64,000 nucleotides of DNA. Source: Streptomyces geranii. GTDB lineage: Bacteria > Actinomycetota > Actinomycetes > Streptomycetales > Streptomycetaceae. This document shows, in pieces, positions 59,611 through 64,000 of the stretch (the first letter of the stretch is position 1; every line of letters starts with the position of its first letter). The translations under genes were made by a program, and so were the position numbers. The notes beneath the pieces were generated by a model. It was not told the origin of the DNA and made no database searches. It was given only the letters and a program-made list of their open reading frames with translations. The DNA is taken from positions 1-64,000 of the forward strand of contig NZ_PJME01000041.1 in NCBI RefSeq assembly GCF_002954775.1. The letters run 5' to 3'.

Positions 59611-59693
59611 ACGGAGAGCCAAGAAAGTGTGCACCGTCTGCGAACGACAAGGGCACGACGCCCCGGCATTGTTGATTCCGCAACGGGGGAAAT

Positions 59694-59735
59694 CTCGGTC
59701 GCGGAGCGGAACCTCTGCTCCGCTCCGCGACCGAG
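59694..59735 (+). terminator. Terminator after the AraC gene
   Basis: A perfect 17-bp stem, CTCGGTCGCGGAGCGGA, with an 8-base loop lies 83 bases past the stop. It may also serve the convergent kinase gene. I see nothing else in the gap up to 59876. Confidence 0.85.
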
Positions 59736-59876
59736 GAAACCCGACCCCTGGCACCTGACCCCGGCGCCTGCCCCCGGCATCACGACTCCGCCGGGATGCG
59801 CTCACCCCGACTGACGGCGATCCGCAGATCCTGGTGCACGAGGTCTTCTGGCAGGAAGCCGACCCGGTCGAGTTCC

Positions 59877-61328
59877 CTACACCGTCTCCGGCGGAGGCGT
59901 AGGCGCCCCCGGCAGCCGTACCGTAGCCACCGTCCCCCCGCCCTCCGCTCGTGCCAGCGTCACCTCGCCGCCCGCCTGTTGGACCGTGCGCGCCACGATC
60001 GACAGGCCCAGGCCCGAGCCCGGCAGGGCGCGTGCTGAAGGTGAGCGCCAGAAGCGGTCGAAGACGTGGGGGATCTCGTCGGCCGGGATGCCGGGGCCGT
60101 GGTCGCGGACCGTCAGGGTGCCTGCTGTCAGCTGGACCTCGATCGTGCCGCCCTCGGGGCTGAACTTCACCGCGTTGTCGAGGATGTTGACCACCGCCCG
60201 CTCCAGGGCGGAGGGTTCGGCGCGGACGTACCAGGGCTCTGTCGACGCCGTGATCGTCAGCTCCGGGCCGCGCAGGCGGGCTCGGCGCAGGGCCGACTCC
60301 ACCGTGTCCTCCAGGGCGACCACCTGGACGCGTTCGCCGCGCTGGCCCTCCGAGCGGGACAGTTCCTGCAAGTCGCCGATCAGGGCCGCCAGTTCGGTCA
60401 TCTGCGCCTTTACCGAGGCCAGGAGTGCCTTGCGGTCCGCCTCCGGGATCGGGCGGCCCGTCTCCTCGCTGCGGGTCAGCAACTCTATGTTCGTGCGCAA
60501 CGAAGTGAGCGGCGTGCGTAGTTCGTGGCCCGCGTCCGCGATCAACTGCTGTTGCAGTTCGCGGGAGTTGGCCAGGGCCGAGGTCATCGAGTTGAAGGAG
60601 TGGGAGAGGCGGGCGATCTCGTCGTCGCTCTCCTCGTCCACGGGGATGCGGATGCTCAGGTCCTCGGTGCGGGCGACGTGTTCGACAGCTTCGGTGAGCT
60701 TGTCGACGGGGCGCAGACCCGCCCGAGCCACGGCCAGGCCCGCCGCGCCGGCGCCCACCACTCCGATGCCGGAGACGAACAGGAGGATCAGGGCGAGGTC
60801 GTTGAGGGTCGACTGGGTGTTCTTCAGGGGGAGGGCGACGAGGAGACCGGCGTTGGAGGTGGTGTTCGTGGTCGGGTCGGTGATCGTGAACATGGGCAGG
60901 ACCAGGACCCGTACGTCGTTGCCCGACGCGTCGGTGCCGTTGCGGAACTTGCCCTCGTTGGTGTTCCCCTTCTTGACCACGTTCTTGTCGGACTGGGCGA
61001 CCTTGACCGTGCCGGCGGAGTACGGCAGGACGCATGCCTTTCCGTCCTCCGTGATCACCTGGAAATAGGTGTTCCGGGGTCCGTTGCCAAGATCCTGCGA
61101 GACCTCCTGGGTGCAGTTGTTGACGGCCGACTCGGCCTGATCCCGCAGCCGCGGCACGCTCAGCGACTTCTGCACGTCCTGGTCGACCTGGTCGTACAAC
61201 TTCCCCTGCACGATGAACCAGCACGTCACCGAAACCGCCGCCACCGCGAACGCCACAGCGGCAGCGACCAGCATCGACAGTCGTGCCCGGATCGGCAGGG
61301 TGCGGAACCGGCGTACGAGTCGGCTCAT
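59877..61328 (-). CDS. Sensor histidine kinase (MprB-like)
   Basis: A 483-aa membrane kinase. Two membrane helices (about 16-40 and 178-202) flank an extracytoplasmic sensor with a Cys pair (Cys72, Cys99). HAMP follows (LRPVDKLTEAVEHVARTEDLSIRIPV), then the H-box ADAGHELRTPLTSLRTNIE with His268, N-box VVNILDNAVKFSPEG, G1 RDHGPGIP, F-box FDRFWRSP and G2 GSGLGLSIV. It overlaps the response regulator gene by 4 bases. With the regulator and an HtrA-like protease next door the locus mirrors mycobacterial MprA-MprB-PepD, an envelope-stress system. Confidence 0.94.
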   Translation of the reverse strand: MSRLVRRFRTLPIRARLSMLVAAAVAFAVAAVSVTCWFIVQGKLYDQVDQDVQKSLSVPRLRDQAESAVNNCTQEVSQDLGNGPRNTYFQVITEDGKACVLPYSAGTVKVAQSDKNVVKKGNTNEGKFRNGTDASGNDVRVLVLPMFTITDPTTNTTSNAGLLVALPLKNTQSTLNDLALILLFVSGIGVVGAGAAGLAVARAGLRPVDKLTEAVEHVARTEDLSIRIPVDEESDDEIARLSHSFNSMTSALANSRELQQQLIADAGHELRTPLTSLRTNIELLTRSEETGRPIPEADRKALLASVKAQMTELAALIGDLQELSRSEGQRGERVQVVALEDTVESALRRARLRGPELTITASTEPWYVRAEPSALERAVVNILDNAVKFSPEGGTIEVQLTAGTLTVRDHGPGIPADEIPHVFDRFWRSPSARALPGSGLGLSIVARTVQQAGGEVTLARAEGGGTVATVRLPGAPTPPPETV

Positions 61329-62062
61329 TCCGCGCCGCCCTGTCGCAGCACGTACCCCACGCCCCGCACCGTGTGGACGAGGCGCGGCTCGCCGCCCGCC
61401 TCCGTCTTGCGGCGGAGGTACATGACGTACACGTCGAGGGAGTTGGAGGAGGGCTCGAAGTCGAAGCCCCAGACCGCCTTCAGGATCTGTTCGCGGGTGA
61501 GGACCTGGCGCGGGTGGGCCAGGAACATCTCCAGGAGGGTGAACTCCGTGCGGGTCAGTTCCACCGCGCGGCCCGCTCGCGTCACCTCGCGGGTCGCGAG
61601 GTCCATACGCAGGTCGGCGAAGGTCAGGGCCTCGTCCTCGGGGAGGCTGCCCGCCACCGCCGCCGCCGCGTAGGAGCTGCGGCGCAGCAACGCCCTTACG
61701 CGGGCGAACAGTTCGTCCAGTTCGAAGGGCTTGACCAGGTAGTCGTCCGCGCCCGCGTCCAGGCCCGTCACGCGGTCGCCCACCGTGTCGCGGGCCGTCA
61801 GCATCAGGATCGGGGTCGTCGTGCCCGCGCCGCGCATTCGGCGGGCCGCCGTCAGGCCGTCCATCCTCGGCATCTGGATGTCCAGGACGACCAGGTCGGG
61901 CTGGTACGCGGTCGCCTTCTCCAGGGCGTCCGCGCCGTCGACCGCGACCTCCGTGTCGTACCCCTCGAAGGCGAGGCTGCGCTGGAGTGCTTCGCGCACG
62001 GCGGGCTCGTCGTCGACGATCAGGATGCGCTGGGTGTCACGGTCGCCTTCGGCGGGGCTCAT
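61325..62062 (-). CDS. Response regulator (MprA-like, OmpR family)
   Basis: A 245-aa regulator paired with the kinase encoded after it (4-base overlap). The receiver has the acidic pair VDDE at 17-19, phospho-acceptor Asp61 in VVLDIQMP, Thr in MLTARD and Lys in YLVKPF. The winged helix ends with ILKAVWGFDFEPSSNSLDVYVMYLRRKTEAGGEPRLVHTVRGVGYVLR. It likely controls the protease gene upstream and envelope-stress genes, as MprA does in mycobacteria. Confidence 0.95.
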   Translation of the reverse strand: MSPAEGDRDTQRILIVDDEPAVREALQRSLAFEGYDTEVAVDGADALEKATAYQPDLVVLDIQMPRMDGLTAARRMRGAGTTTPILMLTARDTVGDRVTGLDAGADDYLVKPFELDELFARVRALLRRSSYAAAAVAGSLPEDEALTFADLRMDLATREVTRAGRAVELTRTEFTLLEMFLAHPRQVLTREQILKAVWGFDFEPSSNSLDVYVMYLRRKTEAGGEPRLVHTVRGVGYVLRQGGAE

Positions 62063-62160
62063 GGTCGTGGATTCCTCGGGTGCGGTGGGACGTGCGGGGC
62101 GCCTTCAGCCTCGCATGTTTCCAGGCTGCTGCGGAGAAGAAGGATCAGCCGGCCGGCGGA

Positions 62161-62358
62161 TCAGCTGAGTGCCGGGCGGCGGCTGCGTGTCGTCGCCCTG
62201 CGGGCCGCCGCCGTACGCGTGACCGTCGCGACCTCCGGGGCCCGCGTCGCCGCCGTCGGCGGGTGCAGGGCGTAGGCCACGCCGAGGGCGAGGTCCAGGG
62301 CGGCGGGCCCGGTGGCAGCCGTACCGGCGGTCAGCTTGTGCGAAACCTGCTTGATCAT
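62161..62358 (-). CDS. Hypothetical 65-aa protein
   Basis: ATG 62358 has GAGGGG 6 bases upstream, and nearly all third codon positions are G or C, so the frame looks coding. The product (MIKQVSHKLTAGTAATG...) is Ala/Thr-rich, has a weakly hydrophobic middle and an Arg-rich tail. No family recognised. It lies between the protease and response regulator genes on the same strand, 50 bases after the protease stop, and could be part of their transcript. Confidence 0.5.
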   Translation of the reverse strand: MIKQVSHKLTAGTAATGPAALDLALGVAYALHPPTAATRAPEVATVTRTAAARRATTRSRRPALS

Positions 62359-62408
62359 GACGTACCCCTCATCCATCCATCTGTTGCTGAGACGCTGTTG
62401 CCGAGATT

Positions 62409-63596
62409 TCAGGTGGTCGAGCCGGAGCGCAGCGTCGCCAGGTCGGACTTCACCGTGTTGATCGGGATCGCGAAGCCCAGGCCCGCGCTGCCCGCGTCCG
62501 ACGAGGACGAACTCGCCGAGTACATCGCGGAGTTGATGCCGATGATGTTGCCGTTCATGTCGATGAGCGCGCCGCCGGAGTTGCCCGGGTTGAGGGACGC
62601 GTCCGTCTGGAGGGCCTTGTACGTCGTCGTGGACGTACCGGTGTCGCCGTTGAACTCCTGGCCGCCGAACTCGAACGGCCAGCCGCCGTTGCCGCCGCCC
62701 TGCTGTTGCTGCTGGTCCTGGCTCTGGCTCTCCTCGGTCGCGACGGTGACGTCACGGTTGAGGGCGGACACGATGCCGCTGGTGACCGTGCCGGTCAGGC
62801 CCTCGGGGGAGCCGATCGCCACGACCTCGTCGCCGACCTGGACACCGGCGGAGTCGCCGAGGGTCGCCGTCTTCAGGCCGGAGGCGTTCTCCAGCTTGAT
62901 GAGGGCCAGGTCCTTCTTGCTGTCGGTGCCGACGACCTTCGCGGTGTACGTCTTGCCGTCGCTCGTCGACACCTTGATGGCGGAGGCGCCGGAGATGACG
63001 TGGTTGTTGGTGATGATCTCGCCGTCGGAGGTGATGATCACACCGGAACCGGTCGACGAACCCGCGTTCGAGGTCGCGTTGATCTCGACGATGCTCGGGC
63101 TGACCGCCGCGGCGACCCCGGAGACCGTGCCCTTCGCGCTCGACGGCACCACGTTGGTGCTGGTGCTGCTGGAGGTGACGGCGGAGTCCGAGTTGGTCAG
63201 CTCCTGGATGCCGTACGCCGTCCCGCCGCCTATCGCCGCCGCGACGATCGCGACGGCCGCCAGGAGGGCGAAGGGGCCCTTCGCGCGCTTCTTGCGCCCG
63301 GCGTGGGCGGCGGGGGGCTCGGCGAGGAGGGTGGCGGTGGCCGCGGGCTGCTCGTGCGCGGCCTGCTGGCCGTACGGAGCCTCAGGGGCCTGGGGCTGCT
63401 GCGCCTGCGCCGGCTCCTGGTAGGCGGGCTGCTGGACCGTCGGCGGTTCGTACGCCGGCGGGGGCGGCCACTCCGGGTTCACGGGGGAGGAAGCCTGGGG
63501 GGAGGAGGCGACGGGCTGCTGCTGGGGGTACGCGGACTGCGGCTCGTGGCCCTGGGGGGTCTCGTACTCGCCGCTGCGGCGGAAGCTCTCGGTCAT
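62409..63596 (-). CDS. HtrA-like membrane-anchored serine protease without PDZ domain
   Basis: A 395-aa S1C-type protease. A Pro/Gln-rich cytoplasmic segment (1-105) is followed by one membrane helix (FALLAAVAIVAAAIGGGTAYGI) and a trypsin-like domain outside the membrane with His199 (ITNNHVISG), Asp229 (KKDLALIKL) and Ser340 (NPGNSGGAL). The chain ends about 20 residues after GLGFAIPIN, exactly where HtrA/PepD proteins normally begin their PDZ domain. An internal Gln/Gly-rich loop (290-325) is extended. It likely degrades misfolded envelope proteins under control of the neighbouring two-component system. Confidence 0.93.
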   Translation of the reverse strand: MTESFRRSGEYETPQGHEPQSAYPQQQPVASSPQASSPVNPEWPPPPAYEPPTVQQPAYQEPAQAQQPQAPEAPYGQQAAHEQPAATATLLAEPPAAHAGRKKRAKGPFALLAAVAIVAAAIGGGTAYGIQELTNSDSAVTSSSTSTNVVPSSAKGTVSGVAAAVSPSIVEINATSNAGSSTGSGVIITSDGEIITNNHVISGASAIKVSTSDGKTYTAKVVGTDSKKDLALIKLENASGLKTATLGDSAGVQVGDEVVAIGSPEGLTGTVTSGIVSALNRDVTVATEESQSQDQQQQQGGGNGGWPFEFGGQEFNGDTGTSTTTYKALQTDASLNPGNSGGALIDMNGNIIGINSAMYSASSSSSDAGSAGLGFAIPINTVKSDLATLRSGSTT

Positions 63597-63726
63597 GGAA
63601 CAGAGCTTGTCCCCCGTGCATGAGAGCTGGCTGAGTGCTCCCTGAGAAGCCCGACAGAAGCTCGTATGCCCGATATAAAGACGCCTGGGACCTGCGAGGA
63701 CAGCTCAGGGACGGCTGAAAGTACGG

Positions 63727-64000
63727 CTATTCGCAGCCGCAGGAACGGCGGGTCACCAGCCGGGAAGGGAACAGTTTCAGCCGCTCACGGCGTGAACCCG
63801 TCGCCCGGACGCCGTCGTCGAGGACCAGGTCGACGGCCGCGCGGGCCATCCCCGAGCGGTCGGAGGCGATGGTCGTGAGGGGCGGGTCCGCGAGGGCCGC
63901 CTCCTTGATGTCGTCGAAGCCGGCCACCGCCAGCTCGCCGGGTACGTCGATGCGCAGCTCGCGGGCCGCGCGCAGCAGGCCGATCGCCTGGTCGTCGGTG
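63727..64000 (-). CDS. LacI-family regulator, 3' part only
   Basis: The last 90 residues of a LacI-type repressor, running off the right edge of the window. TDDQAIGLLRAARELRIDVPGELAVAGFDDI is the classic periplasmic-binding-like segment before the end of LacI proteins, followed by PPLTTIASDRSGMARAAVDLVLD. The C-terminus RRSCGCE is usual. The DNA-binding half and the start lie outside the window, so the effector is unknown. Confidence 0.9.
   Translation of the reverse strand, partial: TDDQAIGLLRAARELRIDVPGELAVAGFDDIKEAALADPPLTTIASDRSGMARAAVDLVLDDGVRATGSRRERLKLFPSRLVTRRSCGCE

Noticed and set aside
1..64000. tRNA genes, riboswitches and insertion sequences
   Set aside because: I saw no cloverleaf with a plausible acceptor/T-loop, no recognisable riboswitch core and no transposase reading frame; a covariance-model scan could overturn this.

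Overview
The window looks like Streptomyces chromosome. GC is very high with G/C-rich third codon positions, many genes overlap as ATGA/GTGA, GTG and TTG starts are common, and Shine-Dalgarno sites are purine rich. Marker genes are Streptomyces-like (mycothiol synthase, WhiJ/AbaA-type regulators, DUF397, a pst operon with 11-bp phased PHO repeats, SCO6880-type conjugation proteins). From memory, the conserved genes follow the order of the S. coelicolor region around SCO4126 to SCO4158, with strain-specific insertions between them.

Layout. (1) 1-165: 5S rRNA and rrn terminator. (2) 207-8052: GNAT gene, then a six-gene minus-strand operon resembling a type IV secretion or conjugation core (small membrane protein, TcpC/VirB8-like, VirB6/TrbL-like, SCO6880-like, VirB4-like ATPase, TraG/VirD4-like) with no relaxase seen. 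(3) 8364-19613: accessory block with an S53 protease, a broken WhiJ/AbaA-type regulator pair meeting at an 18-bp perfect palindrome, a frameshifted Uma2 gene, an AT-richer patch of small membrane-protein genes and remnants, and a 2056-aa secreted RHS protein with a hydrophobic variable tip. (4) 19955-24397: trypsin-like protease, SLT plus NlpC/P60 wall hydrolase, PAP2 phosphatase, Tat-exported flavin oxidoreductase. (5) 24630-28983: PHO box and pstSCAB. (6) 29137-37442: peptidoglycan-binding protein, ArsR-like regulator, XRE regulator with SLOG protein, HATPase, an ATP-grasp RiPP (graspetide/imiditide-type) cluster, and a secreted alpha/beta hydrolase.

(7) 37571-46157: phosphate and polyphosphate block: Pit transporter with DUF47 partner, CsoR with its operator, lipoprotein, Nudix hydrolase, CHAD protein with a large repeat insertion, and ppk. 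(8) 46178-49490: GntR-controlled ABC transporter with operator. (9) 49566-52516: mshD and a secreted 5'-nucleotidase. (10) 52734-59610: insertion with two tiny paralogous Lys/Pro-rich peptides, an ABC exporter, an orphan response regulator, a PH-like membrane protein, a pectate lyase-pectinesterase fusion and a divergent AraC regulator. (11) 59877-64000: two-component system, small protein, HtrA-like protease without PDZ, and the 3' end of a LacI-family gene.

How genes work together. Phosphate economy is the recurring theme: PHO-controlled high-affinity uptake, low-affinity uptake, polyphosphate synthesis with a CHAD partner, and an extracellular nucleotidase. Cell-envelope functions are the second theme. 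The least-described systems are the graspetide cluster (33404-35789), the twin cationic peptides with the ABC exporter (52734-54897), and the RHS protein with its membrane-active-looking tip and downstream small membrane proteins (12090-19613).
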